From Actinobacteria bacterium UBA4426 (lineage in GTDB: Bacteria > Actinomycetota > Actinomycetes > S36-B12), in NCBI GenBank assembly GCA_002390705.1, contig DGQA01000002.1:42611-106610 (forward strand): a stretch of 64,000 bases of DNA. The letters run 5' to 3'. Positions 1 through 8,195 of this stretch are shown one piece after another. How positions within the stretch are numbered: the first letter of the stretch is position 1; every line of letters starts with the position of its first letter. The translations under genes and the position numbers were made by a program. Under the pieces are notes generated by a model. The model did not search any database and had not been told where the DNA came from. It worked only from the letters and a program-made list of their open reading frames with translations.

Positions 1-626
1 GAGCATTCAATATGCCAACCAGGCCGGCCCGGGCCCCAAGGCGTATCCCAATGAGGTTCATCGGGTTTTGCTGCTTTCCACATGGCGAAATCACGCGGAT
101 CACGCTTTCCCTGCGCGACAGCGTCACTGGCCGCCAACATGTCATCAATCTTTTGACCACTCAAAGATCCATAGGAAGCATCCGAGCGGACATCAAAGTA
201 AACGTCACCGGCCTGCGCATATCCGTGATCCGCATCAATAATTTCTTGCATCATCTCGATCATTTCAGGGATGTGGCCGGTAGCTCTTGGTTCCGCCGTT
301 GGAGCCAGACAACCGAGTGCGGCATAAGCTTGTGTGAAAGCTCGCTCGTTCTTAAAAGCAACTACCCAATAGGGGACATCATCGTGGCCGGCATTGTGGA
401 TTATTTTGTCGTCAATATCGGTAACATTTCGAACAAAGGTCACGTCGTACCCCTGTGCACTTAACCAGCGACGCGCCACATCGAACGCCACTCCGCTACG
501 AATATGTCCGACATGCGGTGGGGCCTGCACGGTCGCCCCGCATAGATAAAGACCCACTTTGCCGCTCTCCCGGGGAATGAACTGCCGCAACGAACGCGTC
601 GATGTGTCATAAATCTGTAAAGTCAC
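1..626 (-). CDS. cysS: cysteinyl-tRNA synthetase, N-terminal part (cut by window edge)
   Basis: Charges tRNA-Cys with cysteine in the cytoplasm. Only the first 208 or so residues are inside the window; the frame is open to base 1. Reading the minus strand from a GTG at 626 gives the class I signatures of CysRS: LYLCGATVQAPPHVGHIRS near residue 27, whose Cys is a zinc ligand and whose HVGH is the HIGH motif, then VRNVTDIDDKII, and GWHIECS at the edge. It lies downstream of ispF on the same strand, as in the carD-ispD-ispF-cysS order of mycobacteria. The Shine-Dalgarno sequence is weak, so the start is likely but not certain. Confidence 0.93.
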   Translation of the reverse strand, partial: MTLQIYDTSTRSLRQFIPRESGKVGLYLCGATVQAPPHVGHIRSGVAFDVARRWLSAQGYDVTFVRNVTDIDDKIIHNAGHDDVPYWVVAFKNERAFTQAYAALGCLAPTAEPRATGHIPEMIEMMQEIIDADHGYAQAGDVYFDVRSDASYGSLSGQKIDDMLAASDAVAQGKRDPRDFAMWKAAKPDEPHWDTPWGPGRPGWHIEC

Positions 627-669
627 GTTGCGAACATTACTAGTGAGATCACAGTGTGCCTGCGTTGCT

Positions 670-1152
670 TTAGCGTCCGACCACACTGGCGATGGCAATT
701 GCGGCAATTCCCTCACCACGCCCAGTTAGTCCGAGCCCATCTGAAGTGGTCCCAGAGACTCGGACGGGTGCACCAATCGCAGCCGAAAGGACATCTTGCG
801 CTTCTTGGCGCCGGGTGGCTATTTTCGGTGAGTTACCAATTACCTGCACGGACGAGTTAATAATCTCGAATTTATGTGACTTGACCAGCTGTCCTACGTG
901 GGACAGCAAACTCACTCCGGAAGCATCGGCCCAAGCCGAGTCACCCGTTCCAAATACTGCACCCAGATCACCAAGGCCTACTGCTGAAAGTAGTGCGTCA
1001 CAGATTGCATGGGCCGCGACATCAGCATCTGAGTGCCCCTCAAGACCCACTTCACCTGGCCACAACAAACCCGCTATCCACAACGGACGCTCAGCCGCGA
1101 AAGCGTGCACATCGGTTCCAATTCCCACCAAAGGGTGATTAGGTAATGACAC
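670..1152 (-). CDS. ispF: 2-C-methyl-D-erythritol 2,4-cyclodiphosphate synthase
   Basis: Cyclises CDP-methylerythritol 2-phosphate in the non-mevalonate isoprenoid pathway. The 160-residue length is normal for the family. The metal-binding signature GIGTDVHAF is near the N-terminus, followed by LEGHSDADV with a second metal His, and the C-terminal GLGLTGRGEGIAAIA signature. The frame is open further upstream, but a GAAGGG ribosome site six bases before the GTG at 1152 favours this start (GTG at 1155 is the alternative). It overlaps the end of ispD by about 14 bases, so the two are probably translationally coupled. Confidence 0.94.
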   Translation of the reverse strand: MSLPNHPLVGIGTDVHAFAAERPLWIAGLLWPGEVGLEGHSDADVAAHAICDALLSAVGLGDLGAVFGTGDSAWADASGVSLLSHVGQLVKSHKFEIINSSVQVIGNSPKIATRRQEAQDVLSAAIGAPVRVSGTTSDGLGLTGRGEGIAAIAIASVVGR

Positions 1153-1849
1153 CACTGGCCCTTCTTTTCGCAATAATGGCCTCAGCAATTGCCAGATCAA
1201 ATGGTCGAGTGATTTTCATTGCTTCCACGTGACCTTCAATTACCTTTACCGGGACGCCCATCTCTTCAATTAAACCCGCGTCGTCCGTAAAGATTCCTTG
1301 TGATTCATCAAGCTCGGCGTGTGCACGCTGCAAAAGCTCTCGGTCAAATCCTTGGGGTGTTTGGATCGCACGCAATGGGTCGCGATCTATCGTTGCCAGA
1401 ACATCTCCGTGCTCATTAACTTCCTTGATGGTGTCAGTGACACAAAGTCCGGGCACAACTGCTGGATTCCCCGCACGAACTGAACCTACGACGGCACTTA
1501 TCAATTCAATTGGGACAAGTGGTCGAGCGGCATCATGAACAAGGACAACATCAACATCAGTCGGCAAGGCGATGAGTGCGCGAGCAACAGATTCTTGTCG
1601 GGTGTCACCACCGGCAACAACACTGACTTTGTCTGAAAAACTTTGTTGGGATAACAGGGCCGTCACCGATTCCACATCGCTTTGCGGAGCAGCGACAACA
1701 ACGAGGTCAATACTTCGAGCAGATGCCAAGGCACTCACCGCATAAATAAGGATGGGGACACCGGCGATCTCGCGCAATGCCTTTGGCTCTCCCGGGCCTA
1801 ATCGCTCGCCACGACCAGCTGCCGGGACCAGTGCCGCGGTGCGATTCAC
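1139..1849 (-). CDS. ispD: 2-C-methyl-D-erythritol 4-phosphate cytidylyltransferase
   Basis: Transfers CMP from CTP to methylerythritol phosphate, the step before IspF in the MEP pathway. The 236-residue protein starts at a GTG with the nucleotide-binding loop VPAAGRGERLG, and has VLVHDAARPLV in the middle and the IQTPQGFDRELL substrate region near residue 170, all typical of IspD. It is 13 bases downstream of carD on the same strand and overlaps ispF, forming a carD-ispD-ispF-cysS run. Confidence 0.95.
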   Translation of the reverse strand: MNRTAALVPAAGRGERLGPGEPKALREIAGVPILIYAVSALASARSIDLVVVAAPQSDVESVTALLSQQSFSDKVSVVAGGDTRQESVARALIALPTDVDVVLVHDAARPLVPIELISAVVGSVRAGNPAVVPGLCVTDTIKEVNEHGDVLATIDRDPLRAIQTPQGFDRELLQRAHAELDESQGIFTDDAGLIEEMGVPVKVIEGHVEAMKITRPFDLAIAEAIIAKRRASGVIT

Positions 1850-1862
1850 TTTCCCAACTTTC

Positions 1863-2345
1863 TTAGGAAGCTAAGACCTCATCGAGTATTTCTTCAGCCT
1901 TGATCTCGTCGGTTTTTTCGGCAAGGGCAAGTTCGCTCACTAATATTTGGCGCGCCTTGGCAAGCATTCGCTTTTCACCCGCTGAGAGCCCACGATCTTG
2001 TTCACGGCGCCACAGGTCGCGAACGACTTCCGCAACCTTGATCACGTCGCCCGAGGAAAGCTTTTCCAAGTTCGCCTTGTAACGGCGGCTCCAGTTGGTG
2101 GGTTCTTCCGTGTAGGGCTGGCGCAGAACGCCGAATACTCGTTCCAGTCCTTCCGCATCGACAACGTCTCGAACCCCCACCAGATCAACGTTTTCCGAAG
2201 GCACGCGGACGGTTAAATCCCCTTGCGCAACCCGCAGGACCAGATATTCCCGGTCTTCGCCCTTGATCTTTCGCATCTCAACCGCCTCAATGAGTGCGGC
2301 CCCGTGATGGGGGTAGACAACTGTTTCTCCGACCTTAAAAGCCAT
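1863..2345 (-). CDS. carD: CarD family RNA polymerase-binding transcription factor
   Basis: CarD binds the RNA polymerase beta subunit and stabilises open complexes, notably at rRNA promoters. The 160-residue protein begins MAFKVGETVVYPHHGAA, the N-terminal CarD/TRCF Tudor-like domain, and continues with the helical C-terminal DNA-binding part (RRYKANLEKL, EKRMLAKARQIL). The start at 2345 has an AAAGGGG site about nine bases upstream; the open frame beyond it is not conserved-looking. It heads the isoprenoid gene run and is divergent from the LpqE-like lipoprotein gene, as Rv3583c is from lpqE in M. tuberculosis (from memory). Confidence 0.95.
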   Translation of the reverse strand: MAFKVGETVVYPHHGAALIEAVEMRKIKGEDREYLVLRVAQGDLTVRVPSENVDLVGVRDVVDAEGLERVFGVLRQPYTEEPTNWSRRYKANLEKLSSGDVIKVAEVVRDLWRREQDRGLSAGEKRMLAKARQILVSELALAEKTDEIKAEEILDEVLAS

Positions 2346-2484
2346 ATGGATGAGCCCCTTTCGCAGACCCGACTTTACCACGGCGCTCCTCGCCAAGATT
2401 CGGCAGTGAGTAACGACTGTCATCCCACGAGGGAATCCCTAGCGCGCATGGAGGGCGCCAACGCGATCCTTGTATCCTGCACCT

Positions 2485-2997
2485 GTGATGAGTCCTACCC
2501 CAATCCTTCGCCCCACCCGTCGCCGACACGTTGCCCTGGCCGCAGCCGCCTTGTCCCTTGTGAGCCTGGGGCTCACCGGTTGCTATAACGGCCAAGAAGC
2601 GACAACCAACGTTCAAGCGACCCAACCTTCGGGCAATGGAAATGTTCTGAAAGCTGGCCAAATTGTGGTCGATAACGCCACTGCAGTCCAAGATGAGGCT
2701 GGAAATGCAACCGTACTGATGCGAATCACAAATCAAGGCGATAAGGCTGATACATTGATCGCCGCAGTTCTCGCCAATGTCCCCGCAACCATCACCCCTA
2801 ATTCAATTGACATCGGGCCCGGTCAATCGATCTCATTCGCTTGGGAATCGACTAATTACGTAAGTGTGGATGGGCTCAATGCGCCCATGAGTTCCTATGT
2901 CCAATTTGGCCTTCAATTCTTAAATGCTGGGATAACTAGCACCAACATCATGATCGTGCCCCCAGTGGGAATGTATGCGGGAATTACACAAAACTAA
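2485..2997 (+). CDS. LpqE-like secreted lipoprotein
   Basis: Predicted lipoprotein of about 170 residues. An arginine-rich n-region (RPTRRRH) is followed by a hydrophobic stretch and the lipobox LGLTGC at about residue 32. The mature part (NATAVQDEAGNATVLMRITN, then QSISFAWES) reads as an all-beta extracytoplasmic domain. Divergence from carD matches lpqE of mycobacteria, whose function is not firmly known. A TATCCT hexamer at 2473-2478 ends six bases before the GTG at 2485, suggesting a leaderless message; ATG at 2488 is in the same frame. The identity rests on position and architecture. Confidence 0.75.
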   Translation: MMSPTPILRPTRRRHVALAAAALSLVSLGLTGCYNGQEATTNVQATQPSGNGNVLKAGQIVVDNATAVQDEAGNATVLMRITNQGDKADTLIAAVLANVPATITPNSIDIGPGQSISFAWESTNYVSVDGLNAPMSSYVQFGLQFLNAGITSTNIMIVPPVGMYAGITQN

Positions 2998-3006
2998 ACG
3001 CTCAAA

Positions 3007-3750
3007 TTACACGTAGCTCGCGACAATCAGAGTGAGAATTGGTGCCACTATGAGTGCCGGCAATAAATCACCCACGGACACGGACTTTATCCGCAAAACG
3101 CGAAGCGCCACCCCGATGAGCAGCACACCACCGGTTGCCGTGATCGACGCGATCATCGCGCTCGACAGGAAGGGGCCAGCGAACACCGCGACGATTGTGA
3201 AAAATCCTTGAACAACTCCCACTGAAATGGCGGACGCAATCACACCCCAACCCATCGATGCGGCAAATGCGATTGAGGCGAAACCATCAAGGGACGCTTT
3301 TAAGGCTAGCTGATCAATTCCTGTTCCTAATCCGTCAGAGAGCGCGCCAAGAATCGCCAACGGTCCAATACAAAAAATCAGACTGGCATCTACGAAACCT
3401 TCAATAAAGCGTGCGCGGCCTGCGGAACCTTGTCCGCGTGAAAACTTGGTTTGCAGCCAGCCGCCAACAGATTCAAGGCGTGACTCGATCCGCAGGAAAG
3501 ATCCGATTATTCCGCCGATGATCAATGAACCTAAAACAATGAGAAGGGTCGCAGAGCCGCCCACTTCATCAACCCAATCTTGATTCCGCAGAGCGACAAT
3601 GTTCAACGCTGCGATAACGAGCACGAGCATGCCGAGTGAGTCGGTAACGACCGCGCGGGTTCGCTCAGGGAGTCGGTGGCCTAAGCCAACACCAATCAGT
3701 GCGCCAACCACAATTGCGGAAACATTGATAATCGTCCCTAGACCTACCAC
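3007..3750 (-). CDS. DUF554 (YdfK-type) integral membrane protein
   Basis: A 247-residue, very hydrophobic protein with about seven predicted membrane segments. It opens with GTIINVSAIVVGALIGVGLG and contains the SLIIGGIIGSFLRIE segment that I associate with the DUF554 family; the function of that family is unknown. The start is a GTG at 3750 without a clear ribosome site. It lies 29 bases downstream of regX3 on the same strand, so it may be cotranscribed with senX3-regX3. It is convergent with the lipoprotein gene, with only nine bases between the stops. Confidence 0.85.
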   Translation of the reverse strand: MVGLGTIINVSAIVVGALIGVGLGHRLPERTRAVVTDSLGMLVLVIAALNIVALRNQDWVDEVGGSATLLIVLGSLIIGGIIGSFLRIESRLESVGGWLQTKFSRGQGSAGRARFIEGFVDASLIFCIGPLAILGALSDGLGTGIDQLALKASLDGFASIAFAASMGWGVIASAISVGVVQGFFTIVAVFAGPFLSSAMIASITATGGVLLIGVALRVLRIKSVSVGDLLPALIVAPILTLIVASYV

Positions 3751-3779
3751 GGTGAGTTCACGGAGCGGAGATTACCAAA

Positions 3780-4460
3780 CTAGATCTCGAATTTGTATCC
3801 CAAGCCACGAACTGTATTAATATGAATGGGAGTGGACGGATCAATTTCGATTTTTGCCCGAAGACGCTTGATATGCACGTCAAGCGTTTTTGTGTCTCCG
3901 ACGTAGTCCGCACCCCACACTCGATCAATTAGCTGGTTCCTGGTGAGAACCCGGCCTGAATTTCGAACCAGAAGCTCTAAGAGATCGAATTCCTTGAGCG
4001 GCATAGTGATGTTTTCTCCACGAACAGAGACGACATGTCGCTCAATATCAATCCGGACTGAGCCGGCTTCAATGGTTGCAGGGAGTAACTCTTCAACATC
4101 ACCATGTCGACGAAGGACCGCGCGCACTCTGGCCAATAGCTCCCGTGATGAGAAAGGCTTGGTGACATAGTCATCGGCTCCAAGTTCAAGACCCACCACC
4201 TTGTCAACCTCACCATCTTTGGCGGTAAGCATGATGATTGGCACCGAGGACTTCCCACGAATGATTCGACACACTTCGGTGCCGGAAATGCCCGGCAACA
4301 TTAAATCTAGTAGCACGAGATCGGGACCATGCTTATCAAATTCACTTACGGCGGCATTACCATCGGAGGCCACGAATACTTCATATCCTTCGCGCCGCAA
4401 CATGAATGAGAGCGCGTCTGAGAATGAGTCTTCGTCTTCAACAACGAGTACACGTGTCAA
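3780..4460 (-). CDS. regX3: OmpR-family response regulator RegX3/PhoP type
   Basis: Phosphate-starvation response regulator. The 226-residue protein has a receiver domain at residues 1-115 with acidic pocket VVEDEDS, phospho-acceptor Asp in LVLLDLMLPG and conserved Lys in DDYVTKPF, then a C-terminal winged helix ending in VRGLGYKFEI. Its start overlaps the senX3 stop by four bases (ATGA), so the pair is coupled. A PHO box in front of pstS in this window is its likely target. The partner phoU is divergent, next to the kinase gene. Confidence 0.93.
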   Translation of the reverse strand: MTRVLVVEDEDSFSDALSFMLRREGYEVFVASDGNAAVSEFDKHGPDLVLLDLMLPGISGTEVCRIIRGKSSVPIIMLTAKDGEVDKVVGLELGADDYVTKPFSSRELLARVRAVLRRHGDVEELLPATIEAGSVRIDIERHVVSVRGENITMPLKEFDLLELLVRNSGRVLTRNQLIDRVWGADYVGDTKTLDVHIKRLRAKIEIDPSTPIHINTVRGLGYKFEI

Positions 4461-5710
4461 GAGTTTTTACCTTTCACTACAGTCAGAGTATCGACCGTAA
4501 ATTCGCGGGATGCGAGCGAATCGTCTAGCATTGGGGCGTAAGACGGGATTCGTAACGTAAATGTTGAACCGGTCCCAATTTCAGACCACACGGTTACTTC
4601 GCCACCGTGGTTTTGACACACATGTTTGACGATGGCCAATCCCAGTCCCGTCCCGCCGGTTCCACGTGAACGTGCTGGGTCAACCCGATAGAAACGTTCA
4701 AAAATTCGATCGAGATCGTGTGATGGGATTCCCAGGCCAGCGTCCTTGACCGAGATTTCGACGATTCCATCAATCTCACGCGCGGTGACCGAAACTCGCG
4801 TGTTCTCGGCCGAGTAACTAATCGCATTTGTGAGTAGATTGCGAAGTGCTGTGAGTAATTGTCCTTGATCACCCAGAATTACTGAAGCTTCCGGCTCTCC
4901 CCGGATGATCTCAACACCCAAACCACCGGCAAGGGTCTTGACCTCTTCAACAGCTCGATTGATGAGAAACTCTGTTTCTAGCAGCTCTGGGCGATTCATC
5001 GGGTCATCACTTTGAAGCCGTGAGAGATCGATTACGTCTTGAATGAGGTTTCCTAGCCGTGTGGCTTCGGCCTGCATCTTTTCCGCGAAGTGTTCTACTT
5101 GCTTCTTGTCATTGGCCGCGGCTAAAACCGCTTCGGCCAGGAGAGAAAGGGCTCCCACCGGGGTCTTTAGCTCGTGACTCACGTTTGCAACAAAATCACG
5201 TCGCACGGCATCAACCCGGCGCTCTTCAGCCAGGTCATCAATCAGAACCAAGATTGCACCGGAACTTAGTGGCGCAATTCGAACCTGCACTTCAAGTAGT
5301 TCTCGGCCCAGTGGTGGTCGGCGCACGCGCAATACCTGTTCACGGGGCGAACCGTCATTGGCGACCTTCAACACGATCTCGGCAATATCGGGGACCGCAA
5401 TCATGCTTCGGTTTACGATCCCAAGGGTCAAGGAGCGCGAACTAGCCCGCAGGACCGTTCCATCGGGTGCGACGACGAGCGACGCGGAGGGAATTATTGA
5501 AAGGATTCGCACGATTTCTTCGGAGACAGCCGGATAGCTGGCAGCCGAACGAGGGCTCTCGCCCTCCAACTCGCCTCTTTTTCGCAGTGCCACGTCTCCA
5601 ACAATAGGGGCTTGAGTGAACAACATTTCCCAAAAAGTGACCCAACGTGTGAAAGTTTGGACAAGGTTTGGCCAAGTGAGCCTAAAATTTACCGCGTGTT
5701 TGCTCGCCAT
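4457..5710 (-). CDS. senX3: SenX3/PhoR-type sensor histidine kinase lacking membrane segments
   Basis: Sensor kinase partner of RegX3. A PAS-like region (about residues 65-160) leads to the phospho-acceptor helix FVANVSHELKTPVGA at about 180, then N box NLLTNAIS, the GLGI motif, F box IFERFYR and GTGGTGLGLAIVKH. Unlike SenX3 and PhoR of relatives, no transmembrane helix is visible before the PAS region, and a TGA sits directly before the first ATG (5710), so none is hidden upstream. An internal ATG at 5626 would give 389 residues and start next to PHO-like repeats. The choice between the two starts is open. Confidence 0.9.
   Translation of the reverse strand: MASKHAVNFRLTWPNLVQTFTRWVTFWEMLFTQAPIVGDVALRKRGELEGESPRSAASYPAVSEEIVRILSIIPSASLVVAPDGTVLRASSRSLTLGIVNRSMIAVPDIAEIVLKVANDGSPREQVLRVRRPPLGRELLEVQVRIAPLSSGAILVLIDDLAEERRVDAVRRDFVANVSHELKTPVGALSLLAEAVLAAANDKKQVEHFAEKMQAEATRLGNLIQDVIDLSRLQSDDPMNRPELLETEFLINRAVEEVKTLAGGLGVEIIRGEPEASVILGDQGQLLTALRNLLTNAISYSAENTRVSVTAREIDGIVEISVKDAGLGIPSHDLDRIFERFYRVDPARSRGTGGTGLGLAIVKHVCQNHGGEVTVWSEIGTGSTFTLRIPSYAPMLDDSLASREFTVDTLTVVKGKNS
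5616..5654 (-). promoter_or_regulatory. PHO-box-like repeats between senX3 and phoU
   Basis: On the minus strand this stretch holds three GTTCAC-like hexamers: GTTCAC at 5621-5616, GGTCAC at 5642-5637 and TTTCAC at 5654-5649. They are 12 and 21 bases apart, 33 in total, close to three turns of the 11-base period of actinobacterial PHO boxes. It lies beside or inside the 5' end of senX3, depending on which start is used. It could mediate RegX3 autoregulation, but the repeats are imperfect. Confidence 0.35.
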
Positions 5711-5778
5711 TCACTTACCGCGTTCGCGAAGGGCGTTTATGGGCGTAGGCTAGGGAACCTGAGAAGAAATGAGGCCAC

Positions 5779-6441
5779 ATGCGCGAGGCATACTACGAGC
5801 AGGTTGAAAACATCAATGCCGATCTAGTTGAAGTAACTCGACTGGTCGGCTCGGCCATGAACCGAGCGACCCAGGCACTGCTAGATGCGGATCTGCAGTT
5901 GGCCGAAGCAGTAATTGATTTCGATGCCAAGGTTGACCTCCTCACCGCCAGCATCGACGAGCGCTGCTTTGAACTCATTGCCTTGCAGGCACCCGTTGCT
6001 ACCGACCTTCGAGTACTTCTTGGTGCTATGCGAATTTCGAGTTCACTTGAGCGCATGGGTGATTTGGCAGAACACGTCGCCAAACAGGCTCGGATGCGTC
6101 ACCCCAAGGTTTCAGTTCCCCAGGAGGTGCGCGGGACATTCGCCGAAATGGGCGGACTAGCTGAAGCAATTGTGTCCAAAACTGGATCTGTCATTGCAAC
6201 AAAAGATGTCAGCCTTTGTGTGGACATCGCTCGACACGACGAAGAAATGGATCGCCTACACCGTGAACTCTTCACCATCGTGCTTTCTTCGTCCTGGAAG
6301 TACGGGGTCGAGGAGGCAATTGACGTAACACTTCTTTCTCGCTTCTATGAACGATACGCCGATCACGCCGTGTCCGTGTCCAAGCGCGTGGTCACTATTG
6401 TCACCGGTGAACCATATGTAGCTGTCTCACTCACCAACTAG
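5779..6441 (+). CDS. phoU: PhoU phosphate-signalling protein
   Basis: PhoU links the Pst transporter to the SenX3 kinase and represses the phosphate regulon when phosphate is plentiful. The 220-residue, all-helical protein starts MREAYYEQVENI and shows the two PhoU repeats, with ISSSLERMGDLAEHVAKQA in the first and FYERYADHAVSVSKRV in the second; the E/D-x3-D-H motifs are the metal-binding signatures. A GAGG site lies four bases upstream of the ATG. It is divergent from senX3-regX3 and ten bases upstream of mshA. Confidence 0.94.
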   Translation: MREAYYEQVENINADLVEVTRLVGSAMNRATQALLDADLQLAEAVIDFDAKVDLLTASIDERCFELIALQAPVATDLRVLLGAMRISSSLERMGDLAEHVAKQARMRHPKVSVPQEVRGTFAEMGGLAEAIVSKTGSVIATKDVSLCVDIARHDEEMDRLHRELFTIVLSSSWKYGVEEAIDVTLLSRFYERYADHAVSVSKRVVTIVTGEPYVAVSLTN

Positions 6442-6451
6442 GTTTTTATCT

Positions 6452-7696
6452 ATGCGCGTCGCACTCCTGTCCATTCATACTTCACCCCTTGACCAACCAG
6501 GTACCGGCGATGCCGGTGGCATGAACGTCTATGTGGTGGAGACCGCCAAACGTCTCGCGCAAAGCGGTATGGAGATTGATATCTTCACTCGCGCAACTGC
6601 CTCACGCCTGGCCCCCACGGTCGACATCGCGCCCGGTGTTCAAGTGGTTCATGTCACGGCAGGGCCATTCGAAGGGCTACGCAAGAGCGACCTCCCTGGT
6701 CAGCTTTGCGCCGTGACCGCTGGCGTGTTGCGCACGGAGGCGTCCAAATCCGAGGGCCACTACGATCTGATCCACTCTCACTATTGGCTCTCAGGTCAGG
6801 TGGGTTGGCTTGCTTCCGAGCGTTGGGCAGTCCCCTTAGTTCACACAATGCACACCTTGGGGCGAGTAAAAAATCTTAATTTGGCCGCAGGTGATGCGCC
6901 TGAACCCGACATGCGACTGATCGGCGAACAACAAGTTGTTGACGTAGCTAAACGCCTGATTGCAAACACCCAGATTGAAGCTACTGAACTCGCGAGTTTT
7001 TACTCCGCCGACCCATCCAAGATCGACGTTGTGAATCCCGGAGTTGACCTTGAGCTGTTTTCACCCGGATCCCAGAGTGCTGCTCGCAAGGAACTCAACA
7101 TCCCCCTCGACGCCAGCCTGTTGCTGTTTGTCGGCCGGATTCAACCTCTGAAAGCGCCAGATATTTTGATTCGTGCGGCCGCCGAACTCGTGGCGATGCG
7201 ACCAGAGCTGCGAAGTTCACTGGTTGTCGTTATTTGTGGTGGAGTGTCCGGCTCTGGGCTTGATAAACCCGATGCCTTGCGTGATCTCGCGACTGAACTG
7301 GGAATTGTTGATCTGATTCGATTTGAGCCACCAAGTAGTCGAGAGAAACTGGTTTCTTGGTACCGAGCGGCCGATCTGACTGTCGTCCCTTCTTATTCTG
7401 AATCTTTCGGGCTAGTGGCGATCGAGTCTCAAGCGTGCGGAACCCCGGTTGTTGCGTCCGCCGTCGGAGGTTTAAAGACCGCAGTCGCCGACAATGTCAG
7501 TGGGCGGCTGGTCGATGGTCACAACCCGATTGCCTACTCCCACGTGTTCAACCAATTATTCAACAATCCACATTCCATGGATGAGTTAGTCAAAGGTGCA
7601 CGAATACATGCGGCCGCTTTTGGCTGGGAAAAAACGACTTCTGGACTCACCGATTCCTACGAACGGGCATTAAGCCAATCCCGAGTAGCGCCATGA
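6452..7696 (+). CDS. mshA: D-inositol-3-phosphate glycosyltransferase MshA
   Basis: First committed enzyme of mycothiol synthesis: it joins N-acetylglucosamine from UDP-GlcNAc to inositol 3-phosphate. The 414-residue GT-B fold protein has the acceptor loop TGDAGGMNVYVVE near residue 22, HSHYWLSGQVGWL, and the GT4 donor signature SYSESFGLVAIESQACGTPVV with its two glutamates at about residue 310. mshD lies elsewhere in the window, supporting a mycothiol producer. It overlaps the YbjN gene (ATGA). Confidence 0.94.
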   Translation: MRVALLSIHTSPLDQPGTGDAGGMNVYVVETAKRLAQSGMEIDIFTRATASRLAPTVDIAPGVQVVHVTAGPFEGLRKSDLPGQLCAVTAGVLRTEASKSEGHYDLIHSHYWLSGQVGWLASERWAVPLVHTMHTLGRVKNLNLAAGDAPEPDMRLIGEQQVVDVAKRLIANTQIEATELASFYSADPSKIDVVNPGVDLELFSPGSQSAARKELNIPLDASLLLFVGRIQPLKAPDILIRAAAELVAMRPELRSSLVVVICGGVSGSGLDKPDALRDLATELGIVDLIRFEPPSSREKLVSWYRAADLTVVPSYSESFGLVAIESQACGTPVVASAVGGLKTAVADNVSGRLVDGHNPIAYSHVFNQLFNNPHSMDELVKGARIHAAAFGWEKTTSGLTDSYERALSQSRVAP

Positions 7697-8178
7697 GTGG
7701 CGCGACTCGGGAGATAAAAAAATTTCTCACCGATGCCCAGCTTGTCTTCACCCAGACCGAAAACGTTTTTATTGTCACCATTGCAGGGGTTCGAAAGTTG
7801 AGCACCACTTGCTCTCTGAGTGTTGGGACATCGGCGCTCACTATCAATGCCTTTGTCGCTCGCAAGCCAGATGAAAACCATGAGGCGGTGTATCGCTGGC
7901 TGCTTGAGCGAAACCTCAAAATGTATGGGGTTGCTTTCGCTGTTGACACACATGGTGATATTTATCTTGCAGGTCGTGTCCCCCTCGACTCCATAGATGA
8001 AACTGAAATTGATCGGCTGGTCGGATGCGTCGCCGAATATTCAGACACTGCTTTCAACACGATCTTGGAGCTTGGATTTGCAACCGCAATTAAAAAGGAA
8101 TGGGAATGGCGCGTCAGTCGCGGCGAATCAACCGCGAACCTTGATGCTTTTGCCCATCTGGCAAAGCCCCAACCCTGA
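7693..8178 (+). CDS. YbjN domain-containing protein
   Basis: A 161-residue soluble protein of the YbjN fold, related to type III secretion chaperones; in actinobacteria it regularly lies between mshA and gpm1 (Rv0487 in M. tuberculosis, from memory). The typical pattern is visible: an alternating beta region (VFIVTIAG), VYRWLLERNLKMYGVAFAVD in the middle, and DIYLAGRVPLDSI toward the C-terminus. Its start overlaps the mshA stop by four bases. The molecular role is not established. Confidence 0.85.
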   Translation: MSGATREIKKFLTDAQLVFTQTENVFIVTIAGVRKLSTTCSLSVGTSALTINAFVARKPDENHEAVYRWLLERNLKMYGVAFAVDTHGDIYLAGRVPLDSIDETEIDRLVGCVAEYSDTAFNTILELGFATAIKKEWEWRVSRGESTANLDAFAHLAKPQP

Positions 8179-8195
8179 TCGGGCAGGATACGCCC

